A DNA stretch of 64,000 bases from Flavobacterium tyrosinilyticum (lineage in GTDB: Bacteria; Bacteroidota; Bacteroidia; Flavobacteriales; Flavobacteriaceae). Within the stretch, counting starts at the first letter, position 1. Each line of letters begins with the position of its first letter. The position numbers and the translations under genes were made by a program. The notes under the pieces are model-generated. The model saw nothing but the letters and a program-made list of their open reading frames with translations, ran no database searches and was not told where the DNA came from. The stretch lies in contig NZ_JAMOKG010000001.1 in the NCBI RefSeq assembly GCF_023656565.1, forward strand, positions 1,567,383-1,631,382. The letters run 5' to 3'. Positions 35,512-44,313 of this stretch are shown one piece after another.

Positions 35512-35805
35512 ATGAAAAAGTTAATCTTATCAGCAGCGATTGTATTAGGAAGTTTTACAGTAAATGCTATGGTTCTTCCAGCAGTTTCGATTTCTCAATC
35601 AGTATTCGTTCAAAGTGAGTTTACTGAAGTAGCTATAGATGCCGTTCCGGCCGCTGTAAAATCTACACTTGAAAAATCTTTCCCGAATACTAAGCTAGAA
35701 AAAGCTTATAAAAACGAGAAAAATGAGTACAAACTTGAGATTTCAAGTGGAGAAAAGAAGTATACTATTTTTACAGATGCTTCTGGAAATATCATTAAGA
35801 AATAA
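35512..35805 (+). CDS. PepSY-like (BLIP-like) secreted protein 4 of 5
   Basis: 97 residues. Signal peptide MKKLILSAAIVLGSFTVNA, core AVPAAVKSTLEKSFPNTKLEK, KNEKNEYKLEISSGEKKYTI and DASGNIIKK. Follows copy 3 by 18 bp, so copies 3-5 look like one transcription unit. Function unknown. Confidence 0.82.
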   Translation: MKKLILSAAIVLGSFTVNAMVLPAVSISQSVFVQSEFTEVAIDAVPAAVKSTLEKSFPNTKLEKAYKNEKNEYKLEISSGEKKYTIFTDASGNIIKK

Positions 35806-35819
35806 TTAAAATCAGCATC

Positions 35820-36116
35820 ATGAAAAAACTAATCTTATCAGCAATAGTGGTTCTAGGAACTATGTCAATACACGCAAATGTATTGCCTGTTTCTCCAAAC
35901 ACTAAAGCAACTGTAGCTATTCAGTCAGAATACACAGAGGTTACAGTAGATGCTGTGCCTGCACCTGTGAAAACAGCTTTGCAGACAGCTTATCCAGGAG
36001 CAAAACTGGATAAAGCATTTGTCAATGACAAAAAAGAGTACAAACTAGAAATATCAGTTGGAGACCAAAAGGCTACTGTTTACTCAGATGTCAATGGTAA
36101 CTGGTTGAAGATATAA
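35820..36116 (+). CDS. PepSY-like (BLIP-like) secreted protein 5 of 5
   Basis: 98 residues. Signal peptide MKKLILSAIVVLGTMSIHA, core AVPAPVKTALQTAYPGAKLDK, NDKKEYKLEISVGDQKATVY and DVNGNWLKI. 14 bp after copy 4. The array ends here with a strong terminator (36147-36180), before a sigma-54 response regulator gene. Confidence 0.82.
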   Translation: MKKLILSAIVVLGTMSIHANVLPVSPNTKATVAIQSEYTEVTVDAVPAPVKTALQTAYPGAKLDKAFVNDKKEYKLEISVGDQKATVYSDVNGNWLKI

Positions 36117-36146
36117 TTAGGTGAATTTAGATTTATGTTTTTGGTG

Positions 36147-36180
36147 AAAAAGAGATTGCATTGTGCAATCTCTTTTTTTT
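36147..36180 (+). terminator. terminator of the PepSY-like array
   Basis: AAAAAGAGATTGCA / TGCAATCTCTTTTT arms, 3-base loop and a long T-run. Confidence 0.9.
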
Positions 36181-36252
36181 TACATATTTTGCATAATTTT
36201 ATGAAATAACAAGTTTAATAATATTATTTTAGCAAAAAGACCCTACAAACAA

Positions 36253-37608
36253 ATGCCGAAGATATTACTGATAGAAGATGATATTGCGTTCTGTAAATTA
36301 TTAGAGAAATTTCTAATCAAAAAAGCCTATGAGGTAACCACTACTTTCTCAGCAACAGAAGCGCGTGAAGCAGTTAAAAATGAATCATTCGATTTGATTT
36401 TGACCGACCTTCGCTTGCCTGATTCTGATGGTATCGGACTTATGTCTGAATTTAAAAATTCTCACCCACATATTCCGGTTATTTTAATGACAGGATATTC
36501 TGATGTAAACACTGCTGTTAAAGCCATAAAAAATGGAGCGGCAGATTATATTTCTAAACCATTTAATCCAGACGAGGTTCTTCTTGTAATTACCAATGCA
36601 CTACAAGCACCAAAAGAGGAAGAAGAACAAGCTCCTGTAAAAGAAAAAAAGACAGTAAAAAAGCAGGCTTCATCGGGAGACAATGAGTTTGTAAAAGGAA
36701 TTTCTGTTGCATCCAAAAAACTTCTAGATCATATTCAATTGGTAAGCCCGACAGATATGTCAGTTTTAATAATTGGTGAAAGCGGTACAGGAAAAGAAAT
36801 CATTGCTAAAAGCATTCATCAGCAAAGCAGAAGAAAAGACAATAATTTTATTGCAGTAGACTGCGGAGCGATTCCGAAAGAATTGGCTGCAAGCGAATTT
36901 TTTGGACATCTAAAAGGATCTTTTACTGGAGCAATCAATGATAAAAAAGGATATTTTGAAGCTGCCAATGGCGGAACTTTGTTTTTAGACGAAATTGGAA
37001 ATCTTTCATACGAAAATCAAATTCAGTTATTGAGAGCACTTCAGGAAAGAAAAATCAAACCCGTTGGAAGCAATAAAGAAATAAACGTCGATATACGCAT
37101 TATTACGGCTACCAATGAAGATTTACGCGAGGCAGTAAAAAACGGCGATTTTAGAGAAGATTTATACCATAGAATCAATGAATTTTCAATCCAGTCACCA
37201 TCTTTAAAAGATCGAGGCGAAGATTTAATGGTTTTTGCAGATTATTTCTTAGAAAAAGCCAATCAGCAATTGCATAAAGATGTTATTGGGTTTTCTCCAG
37301 AAGTGGTTTCTATTTTTCAGAACTACTCTTGGCCAGGAAATTTACGAGAATTGCAAAACTGTGTAAAACGTGCCACTCTTTTAACTCGTGGTGATTTTAT
37401 AGAAAGTGATGTGCTTCCAGCAGAATTTTTTCAGATCCAAAATCAGCCTGCCGCAACTGCCGAAGTTTTCTCATTGTCTGAAAACGAAAAAGAAACTATT
37501 ATTAGTGCCTTGTCAAAAACGCAAAATAATAAATCTGAAGCAGCAAAACTGCTGAAGATTACCAGAAAAACACTTTACAATAAATTGAAACAATATAATA
37601 TCGAATAA
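36253..37608 (+). CDS. sigma-54-dependent response regulator (NtrC/AtoC family)
   Basis: 451 residues. Receiver domain (1-120, phospho-acceptor Asp52 in LTDLRLPDSDG, conserved Lys102 in SKPF), acidic/basic linker, AAA+ domain with Walker A GESGTGKE (175-182), the sigma-54 contact loop GSFTGA (222-227), Walker B GTLFLDE (241-247), and a C-terminal Fis-type HTH (KSEAAKLLKITRKTLYNKL). When phosphorylated it should activate RpoN promoters. The convergent hybrid kinase is the probable partner and the upstream PepSY-like array a candidate target. Confidence 0.94.
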   Translation: MPKILLIEDDIAFCKLLEKFLIKKAYEVTTTFSATEAREAVKNESFDLILTDLRLPDSDGIGLMSEFKNSHPHIPVILMTGYSDVNTAVKAIKNGAADYISKPFNPDEVLLVITNALQAPKEEEEQAPVKEKKTVKKQASSGDNEFVKGISVASKKLLDHIQLVSPTDMSVLIIGESGTGKEIIAKSIHQQSRRKDNNFIAVDCGAIPKELAASEFFGHLKGSFTGAINDKKGYFEAANGGTLFLDEIGNLSYENQIQLLRALQERKIKPVGSNKEINVDIRIITATNEDLREAVKNGDFREDLYHRINEFSIQSPSLKDRGEDLMVFADYFLEKANQQLHKDVIGFSPEVVSIFQNYSWPGNLRELQNCVKRATLLTRGDFIESDVLPAEFFQIQNQPAATAEVFSLSENEKETIISALSKTQNNKSEAAKLLKITRKTLYNKLKQYNIE

Positions 37609-37638
37609 AAAAAGCAGTCTCTTTAAGACTGCTTTTTT
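37608..37638. terminator. bidirectional terminator between response regulator and hybrid kinase
   Basis: AAAAAAGCAGTCT / AGACTGCTTTTTT arms with a 5-base loop; its left arm begins at the stop codon of the regulator gene. Confidence 0.9.
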
Positions 37639-37647
37639 ATTGCTTCA

Positions 37648-40086
37648 TTAAATCTCTTGTTTCAATTCCTTAAAAAGGACTTCTACTTTTTCAGATAAAT
37701 CTGCGTACGTTGCTTTTATATCGATTGTATTTAAATCTTCTTTTTCTAAATTTTTTAAAATTTCGCCAATCTCATTTGCCTGAATTTGCTTGAACATGGG
37801 AGCAATACGATGCGCAATAGATTTTATTTCATCATGATTTTTCTCTTGAACGGCAGCTTTTAAAAAACCTAAATTTTCGATCGATGTTTCTATAAAAGAC
37901 TTCAAAACTTCTTTCAAAGCCGATTCATCCTGACCTAGAAAATCTTTCAAAGTTTCTAAAGAATATATTTGAGAAGCATTTTCATTTGCATTCTCTGTAT
38001 ATTCAGTTATCGGAATTTCTTCATGATCTAAAATATGCTGAATCGTCTCGAGCAAAATTTTTGGCGAATAAGGTTTCTTTATAACTGTTGTAAAACCAGC
38101 ATTTTTATAAACTGAAAGATCCAAATCGGTGCGGCCAGTCAATGCGATTACAGGCTGATTTTTAAAAATGGTATCTGGAAGTTCACGAAGTTTTTCTAAA
38201 AATAGAAATCCGTCTATTTCTGGCATTTGAATATCAGTAATGACAAAATCAAAAGGCGTGGTCTCAATCGTTGCTAAAGCTTTTGCCGGATTAGTAAAAG
38301 AATAAACCCTATGCTGTTCTTGTTTTAAAACCCCGCTTGTTAGATTCAAAAGATTAATGTCGTCATCAACAACAATAAAAGTTTGTGTTTTACTGCTTTT
38401 TGCCGTCTTAGGTTTTAGTTCGGTTGCAGTAAAGTTTTGGCTATTATCGAATAATAAAGGCAGTTTAATAAGGAATGTGCTTCCTTTTCCAAAAATACTA
38501 TCTAAAGTTAAATTGCCGCCCAGAATAGAAATGATCTTCTGACAAATTGATAACCCTAAACCAGTTCCGCCATATTTCTTTTCAATGTTTTCATTCGCTT
38601 GGGCAAATTCTTCAAAAACCAATTTCTGATTTGCTTTTTCAATTCCAATTCCGGTATCTTGAATTGAAATGGTAAAAAACTGATCGTCATTTATGTAAGC
38701 GGCAATTCGAATATGGCCTTCCTCGGTAAATTTATAAGCATTTCCGATAATGTTAGTCAAGATTTGTTTTAAACGAAATGGATCGCCTACAATACGTTTC
38801 TGAAATTGTTCGTCTACATTGATAATAAGATCAATGTCTTTTTGCTTGTAAACCGTTTGAATATTTCTGGCCACATCTTCAATGATTTCCGGCAACGAAA
38901 ATGGAACTTTTTCTATAGAAATTTTCCCTGCTTCGATCTGCGAAAAATCGAGTAGATCCTGAACCAATTGCGTAATATATTCAGACGAGTTTTTAATATT
39001 TTTAATAAAATAGGATTGCTTCGTATTGATGTCTGAATTTCCTAAAAGTTCAGAATAACCAACAATGGTGCTCAAAGGTGTTTTTAAATCGTGACTCACT
39101 GTCGAGATTAATTGTTCACGGCTTTTTAGCAGATTTTTGGTTTTGAAATTCGCGATTTCGAGCTGTTTTTTATACAATTGAGATTTTGAATAATCGCTTA
39201 CAATTAGAATCGAGAAAAAAACCGTCAGCAATAAACCGATAACTGCCGAAGCCGTTACAATTTCGTTGACTCTTTTTAATGATTTTTCTTTTAATGAATT
39301 GTTTTTGATCGAATTGATAATGATTTCTCGCTCAATAATTCGAAGTATTTTTCTAAGTTGATCTGAAATTGCAATTTCATTCTGAAGCAGTTTGTTTTCT
39401 TCAAAATTTAAAGATTCTTTTTTCTTTTCGGCTTTTATTTTTACAGAACTCAAAAGCTTTTTAGAATTGGCCAAAATAGAATCTGAAGCTTTTTTGCTCA
39501 ATGTATTGGTGCTGTCGTCTGGAATGTTCGAATTTAAATAATCAACATATTGCTGTAAAACACTTCGCTGATAACTCCCCAACTGATTTGGGTTTTTAGT
39601 GAAATCCTGAAGTTCGAGTTTTCTCAAATTGAACTCCATTTTCGTGATTTCATCAATAGCATTGTTTACAGAAGTTTCATCGTCTGCTTTATTCTTGATT
39701 TCTCTTAACTGTTTAATGTTTTCTGTCTTTTCAGACAAAAAATATGTTACACTATCTAGAAGTGTTTTTTGATATTCGGTAGTAACAACTTGCTTTAAAG
39801 TATCGATACGTTTGCGAAGAGAATCGGTTTCGATAAGATAATTTTTAAAATCTTTTTCGGAGTTGTTCTGAATGGTTTGCCTTGCTAAACTTTCGGTTTT
39901 ATAAACATTAGAATACAATCTGCTGACTCTGATAATTTTGTTTTTTTCTAAAGCAATCTTATCTTCCAGTTTATTGTAAACTACATTTTCAGAATAAAGA
40001 AACCATCCAACTGTAACAACCAAAGCCAATAATGCAACATAGCTGAATAAAACTTTAATTGCGGTGTAGCTTCTTTTTGTTTCCAT
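37648..40086 (-). CDS. hybrid sensor histidine kinase with receiver and Hpt domains
   Basis: 812 residues. TM1 (about 11-31), a helical periplasmic sensor (about 32-275) with coiled-coil character, TM2 (about 277-297), HisKA with His332 in TVSHDLKTP, HATPase (N-box NIIGNAYKF, DTGIGIE, GTGLGLSI), a receiver (570-690, Asp618 in TDIQMPEID, Lys671) and a C-terminal Hpt domain with His759 in IAHRIAPMF. A four-step phosphorelay is built in, and the adjacent convergent NtrC-type regulator is the likely final acceptor. The signal is unknown. Confidence 0.93.
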   Translation of the reverse strand: METKRSYTAIKVLFSYVALLALVVTVGWFLYSENVVYNKLEDKIALEKNKIIRVSRLYSNVYKTESLARQTIQNNSEKDFKNYLIETDSLRKRIDTLKQVVTTEYQKTLLDSVTYFLSEKTENIKQLREIKNKADDETSVNNAIDEITKMEFNLRKLELQDFTKNPNQLGSYQRSVLQQYVDYLNSNIPDDSTNTLSKKASDSILANSKKLLSSVKIKAEKKKESLNFEENKLLQNEIAISDQLRKILRIIEREIIINSIKNNSLKEKSLKRVNEIVTASAVIGLLLTVFFSILIVSDYSKSQLYKKQLEIANFKTKNLLKSREQLISTVSHDLKTPLSTIVGYSELLGNSDINTKQSYFIKNIKNSSEYITQLVQDLLDFSQIEAGKISIEKVPFSLPEIIEDVARNIQTVYKQKDIDLIINVDEQFQKRIVGDPFRLKQILTNIIGNAYKFTEEGHIRIAAYINDDQFFTISIQDTGIGIEKANQKLVFEEFAQANENIEKKYGGTGLGLSICQKIISILGGNLTLDSIFGKGSTFLIKLPLLFDNSQNFTATELKPKTAKSSKTQTFIVVDDDINLLNLTSGVLKQEQHRVYSFTNPAKALATIETTPFDFVITDIQMPEIDGFLFLEKLRELPDTIFKNQPVIALTGRTDLDLSVYKNAGFTTVIKKPYSPKILLETIQHILDHEEIPITEYTENANENASQIYSLETLKDFLGQDESALKEVLKSFIETSIENLGFLKAAVQEKNHDEIKSIAHRIAPMFKQIQANEIGEILKNLEKEDLNTIDIKATYADLSEKVEVLFKELKQEI

Positions 40087-40211
40087 ATTTTGCTTGAAAG
40101 ATTTGAGGGAATGGGGGTATTATTAAAATATTGCAATTTATCTAAAAAAATCTGTTTTACGAAGAGTAAATCTACCCATAATGTTACATAATTGTAAGGT
40201 CTGCAAAAAAA

Positions 40212-40243
40212 AACAGCCGTAGATTGTGTAAATTTACGGCTGT
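40212..40243 (-). terminator. terminator of the S9 peptidase gene
   Basis: Minus strand: ACAGCCGTA / TACGGCTGT stem followed by a run of T; lies 20 bp past the stop at 40263. Confidence 0.8.
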
Positions 40244-40262
40244 CAAACATTCTTTTTATGTA

Positions 40263-42164
40263 TTACAAAGTTTCATCTAACCATTTGAAGAATTCGCCTT
40301 GCCAAACCTGAGCGTTCTGAGGTTTTAAAACCCAGTGATTTTCATCTGGGAAATAAACAAATCTACTTTTGATTCCTCTTAATTGAGCGGCTTGGAAAGC
40401 TTCCTGTCCTTGCCCGATTGGCACACGGAAATCTTTTCCTCCTTGGAAAATCAAAATTGGTTTGTTCCAATTCTGAACCAGAGTTGCAGGATTAAAAGTT
40501 GTATAAGCCTTTTGTGCTACAGCATTATCTTTTTCCCAATATGGCCCACCAAAATCCCAATTATTAAAGAAAACTTCCTCAGTAGTTCCTAACATAGAAA
40601 CAGTGTTGAAAACTCCGTCATGAGCAATAAATGTTTTGAAACGATTTTTGTGAATTCCTGCTAAATAAAATACAGAATATCCTCCATAACTAGCTCCAAC
40701 GCAACCTAAACGGCTTTTGTCAACATAACTTTCTTTTGCCACATCATCGATTGCAGAAAGGTAATCGTCCATAACTTGTCCGCCCCAATCTTTACTAATT
40801 TGCTCATTCCATTCAACACCATGTCCTGGCATTCCACGACGATTTGGCGCAACAACCACATAACCTTTAGCTGCCATTAGAGAGAAATTCCAACGGAAAG
40901 AATACGATTGTGTCAACGGACTTTGTGGTCCACCTTGGCAGAATAATAAAGTTGGATATTTTTTTGAAGCATCAAAATTTGGAGGAAGAATTACCCAAAC
41001 CAACATCTTTTTCCCGTCGGTTGTGGTAACGTAACGTTTTTCAGTTTTGCTTAACGCTAAAGTTTTATAAGTATCTGTATTTACATTTGAGATTTGTTTC
41101 CAAGTATTTTTCTTTAAGTTGAAAGAATAAATCTCACCTGCATGATTCATATCAGTTCTTGTAACAATGATCTCATCGCCAGCAAAACCAACTAAATCAT
41201 TTACGTCAAAATCTCCATTAGTCAATTGACGAACATTGATGGCGATTTTAGTTAAACCAGGAAAATTAACCGAAAAAAGTTGTTTTGTTCCGTCAACCGG
41301 AGCTACAAAAAATACCGTTTTTCCATCTTTACTCCAAATAAAATTATCTACAGTTCCGTCCCAATTTGCAGTTAAGTTAGTTTTAATTCCTTTAAACTCG
41401 ACAATAATATCGTTTTTGTCAGACTCGTAACCGTCGCGTTTCATTTGTAGCCAAGACAAATTTCCTGTTGGCGAAAATTGTGGAGCCGTATCGTAACCTA
41501 AATTACCTTCAGTTTTATTCGTTGTTTTTTGAGTTTCTAAATTGTACTCATAAATGTCTGTGTTGGTAGAAATCGCGTAGGCAGTTCCTGCTTTTTTCTT
41601 GCACACATAAAAAATGCTTTTGCTGTCTGGAGACCAGATGTAATCTTCGTCACCACCAAAAGGCTTTTGCGGAGAATCGAAAGTTTCACCTTTCATGATG
41701 TCGGTTCCTTTTGCTCCGTCTTTGTTTTCTTTATAAAAAACGTGATTAAACTTACCTTCGTTCCAAGTATCCCAATGACGGTAATCCAATCCATCATAGA
41801 TTTGAGCATCAGATTTGTCAAGGCTTGGGTAGAAATCTTTACCTAAAACTTTGTCGATTTTTACTTCATCATTGTAAACAACAAATTTTCCTTCAGGAGA
41901 AATATTTTTGTCTTTTAAAATGTCTTTTGTGTCTTTGATTTCAGTGGCATTACCTCCGTTTACTGGAATAATATAAAGTTTAGAAGTCGATTTGTTATCG
42001 GCAACAGAAGGTGTTGAAACCTTGTAAACAATATTTTTTTCATCTTTCGAAAGTCCGAGTGGAGTTACTCGTCCTAATTTCCATAACAATTCCGGAGACA
42101 TTACATTCTGTCCGATAGCATTTAAACTCATCATTATTAAGGTTGTTACTACTACTTTTTTCAT
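40263..42164 (-). CDS. S9 family serine peptidase (dipeptidyl/acylaminoacyl peptidase type)
   Basis: 633 residues from ATG 42164. N-terminal signal peptide (MKKVVVTTLIMMSLNAIG-QNVM), a beta-propeller region up to about 390 with repeated WSPDSK/WSKDGK/FSPTG blades, then a prolyl-oligopeptidase catalytic domain: Ser in GCVGASYGGY, Asp in QGGKDFRVP, His in FPDENHWV. It degrades peptides in the periplasm. A codon pair upstream (ATT preceded by TTG at 42170) is less likely as start. Confidence 0.93.
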   Translation of the reverse strand: MKKVVVTTLIMMSLNAIGQNVMSPELLWKLGRVTPLGLSKDEKNIVYKVSTPSVADNKSTSKLYIIPVNGGNATEIKDTKDILKDKNISPEGKFVVYNDEVKIDKVLGKDFYPSLDKSDAQIYDGLDYRHWDTWNEGKFNHVFYKENKDGAKGTDIMKGETFDSPQKPFGGDEDYIWSPDSKSIFYVCKKKAGTAYAISTNTDIYEYNLETQKTTNKTEGNLGYDTAPQFSPTGNLSWLQMKRDGYESDKNDIIVEFKGIKTNLTANWDGTVDNFIWSKDGKTVFFVAPVDGTKQLFSVNFPGLTKIAINVRQLTNGDFDVNDLVGFAGDEIIVTRTDMNHAGEIYSFNLKKNTWKQISNVNTDTYKTLALSKTEKRYVTTTDGKKMLVWVILPPNFDASKKYPTLLFCQGGPQSPLTQSYSFRWNFSLMAAKGYVVVAPNRRGMPGHGVEWNEQISKDWGGQVMDDYLSAIDDVAKESYVDKSRLGCVGASYGGYSVFYLAGIHKNRFKTFIAHDGVFNTVSMLGTTEEVFFNNWDFGGPYWEKDNAVAQKAYTTFNPATLVQNWNKPILIFQGGKDFRVPIGQGQEAFQAAQLRGIKSRFVYFPDENHWVLKPQNAQVWQGEFFKWLDETL

Positions 42165-42224
42165 AATCAAATTATTCTTTTTTTTGTGGTGCTAAAAATA
42201 CAACATTTAAAGGCCAAGTTGTTA

Positions 42225-42372
42225 AAATCCAAATCCCAAAAAATGTTAAAATTCCAATGTGAAGAAATTCCAAATTCCAAAGTTTATATAGTTTCACTTC
42301 TTGGAATTTGAGATTTTATATTTGGGATTTCATTTAGTTTTGTAATTTAACCCAAGATTGGAATTTGGAGTT
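42225..42372. repeat. intergenic ATTCCAA/TTGGAAT repeat with inverted halves
   Basis: The left half contains AAATCCCAAA, AAAATTCCAA, GAAATTCCAAATTCCAAAG; the right half contains CTTGGAATTTGAGATTTT, TTTGGGATTT and ATTGGAATTTGGAG. The halves can pair. It separates the S9 peptidase from the divergent oxidoreductase. Related to 34202-34298. Confidence 0.65.
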
Positions 42373-42409
42373 TAAAAAAATAGAATTTATTTTTTAGAAT
42401 AAAAAATTT

Positions 42410-43525
42410 ATGGAACTAAGCTACTGGGAACTCAAAAATTGGTTTACGAATATTGATTATACTATTGTAGGAAGCGGAATAGTAGGTTTGCATACTGCAT
42501 TACGCTTACGCGAAAGATTTCCTGCTGCAAAAATTCTGGTTCTTGAACGGGGAATGTTGCCTCAAGGAGCAAGTACCAAAAATGCTGGTTTTGCTTGTTT
42601 CGGAAGTCTGTCTGAAATTATGGATGACCTAAAAATACATTCAGAAGAAGATGTTGTGGGACTTATAGAAAAACGATGGAAAGGTTTGCAATTGCTCCGA
42701 AAAAGATTAGGAGACGTGGCAATCGATTTTAAACCTCACGGGGGATATGAATTATTTTTGAAAGAAGATGAATTTGGATTTAACGAATGTATTTCGAAAA
42801 TTCCGTTTATCAATGAAATTCTAAAACCACTTTTTAAAGCTGATGTTTTTTCGAAAGAAGTAGACCGTTTTGGATTTGGAAATAGTAACGAGTATTTAAT
42901 TTTTAATCCATTTGAAGGACAGATCGATACTGGAAATATGATGCAAGAATTGCTGAAGCAAGCCATTGCTGCAGATATTTTAATCTTAAATCAGCAAACG
43001 GTAAAATCGTATATCGATGAAGGAAATCAGGTCGAAGTTGTAGTAAACGATTTTAGTTTTAAAACCCAAAAACTGCTTTTTGCCACCAACGGCTTTGCTG
43101 GCGAACTAACAAAAGGTGCTGTAAAACCGGCGAGAGCGCAAGTGCTTATTACAGAGCCCATTCGCAATTTAGACATCAAAGGAACGTTTCATTTAGATCG
43201 GGGCTATTATTATTTTAGAAATATTAATGATCGAATTTTATTAGGAGGAGGAAGAAATCTTGATTTTGAAGGAGAAACAACTACTGAATTTGGACAGACG
43301 AAAATTATTCAAAATAGATTGGAAGATTTACTGAAAAATGTAATTTTACCAAATCAGGATTTTCAGATTGCGCACCGATGGAGTGGGATCATGGGAATCG
43401 GAAATAGTAAGAATCCCGTCGTAACCCAACTTTCTGAAAATGTATTCTGTGGAGTGCGTTTAGGCGGAATGGGAGTCGCGATAGGCAGTTTAATAGGAAC
43501 AGAATTAGCAGATTTAATAGAATGA
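42410..43525 (+). CDS. FAD-dependent oxidoreductase (DAO family)
   Basis: 371 residues. Dinucleotide-binding IVGSGIVGLHTALRLRE near the N-terminus, STKNAGFACFGS (flavin contact loop) and the C-terminal GVRLGGMGVAIGS. It resembles D-amino-acid-oxidase-type/glycine-oxidase-like enzymes; the exact amine substrate is unknown. Its stop overlaps the mtgA start (ATGA). Confidence 0.87.
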   Translation: MELSYWELKNWFTNIDYTIVGSGIVGLHTALRLRERFPAAKILVLERGMLPQGASTKNAGFACFGSLSEIMDDLKIHSEEDVVGLIEKRWKGLQLLRKRLGDVAIDFKPHGGYELFLKEDEFGFNECISKIPFINEILKPLFKADVFSKEVDRFGFGNSNEYLIFNPFEGQIDTGNMMQELLKQAIAADILILNQQTVKSYIDEGNQVEVVVNDFSFKTQKLLFATNGFAGELTKGAVKPARAQVLITEPIRNLDIKGTFHLDRGYYYFRNINDRILLGGGRNLDFEGETTTEFGQTKIIQNRLEDLLKNVILPNQDFQIAHRWSGIMGIGNSKNPVVTQLSENVFCGVRLGGMGVAIGSLIGTELADLIE

Positions 43526-44313
43526 AAGTAACCAAAAAACCGGCACCAAAAACAACTACAAACAAACCAAAACCTAAAACTTCGGCTTCAAAAAAATCGA
43601 ATCGTTCTTTTGGAGAAAAAGTGAAATGGTTTTTTATCAAAGCCGCTTTATGGTTTTTTGGAATTTCTATCGGGTCGGTTATATTTTTTAAATATGTTCC
43701 TGTACCATTTACGCCATTAATGCTCATTCGTGCAATCGAAAATAAAATGGCAGGAAAAGAAGTTTATTTTGACCATGACTGGGAACCGATTGAGAAAATC
43801 TCAATGAATTTGCAAAAAGCAGTTATTGCCAGCGAAGACGGAACTTTTTTAACTCACAATGGTTTCGATTTTAAAGCATTACAAAAAGCATATAAAAGTA
43901 ACGAACGCGGACGCCGAATTCGAGGCGGAAGTACGATCTCCCAGCAAACGGCCAAAAATGTCTTTTTGTGGCAAGGAAAAAGTTATTTCCGTAAAGGTTT
44001 AGAAGCGTATTTTACGATTTTGATTGAAATTATCTGGGGCAAAGAGCGCATTATGGAAGTTTATTTGAACAGTATCGAAATGGGAGATGGAGTTTATGGT
44101 GCTTACGCAGCAACAGAACATTGGTACCGTAGAGATGCTTCGAGTTTAACCCCAATGCAAGCAGCAGGAATTGCAGCGATTCTTCCAAATCCAAGAAAAT
44201 TTAAAGCTACAGGATCTTCAAGTTATATCAATAGAAGAAAAGAACGAATTGTACGTGAGATGCGTTACGTTGGAAAAATCAATTATAATGGAAAAGAAGA
44301 AAAGAAAAAGTAA
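43522..44313 (+). CDS. mtgA: monofunctional biosynthetic peptidoglycan transglycosylase
   Basis: 263 residues: Lys/Pro-rich cytoplasmic tail, one membrane anchor (about 38-60), and a GT51 domain with catalytic Glu in ASEDGTFLTHNGFD, GGSTISQQTAKNVFL, RKGLEAYFTILIE and IMEVYLNSIEMGDGVYG. It polymerises lipid II into glycan strands. Overlaps the oxidoreductase by 4 bp and the LpxR-like gene by 26 bp. Confidence 0.95.
   Translation: MKVTKKPAPKTTTNKPKPKTSASKKSNRSFGEKVKWFFIKAALWFFGISIGSVIFFKYVPVPFTPLMLIRAIENKMAGKEVYFDHDWEPIEKISMNLQKAVIASEDGTFLTHNGFDFKALQKAYKSNERGRRIRGGSTISQQTAKNVFLWQGKSYFRKGLEAYFTILIEIIWGKERIMEVYLNSIEMGDGVYGAYAATEHWYRRDASSLTPMQAAGIAAILPNPRKFKATGSSSYINRRKERIVREMRYVGKINYNGKEEKKK

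Noticed and set aside
39981..40250. Minus-strand frame of 89 codons upstream of the hybrid kinase
   Set aside because: Out-of-frame overlap with the kinase's N-terminus and with the terminator; no start signal.
44171..44287. Extended start of the LpxR-like gene inside mtgA
   Set aside because: The extra 39 codons are an out-of-frame reading of mtgA and would remove the signal peptide from the N-terminus.
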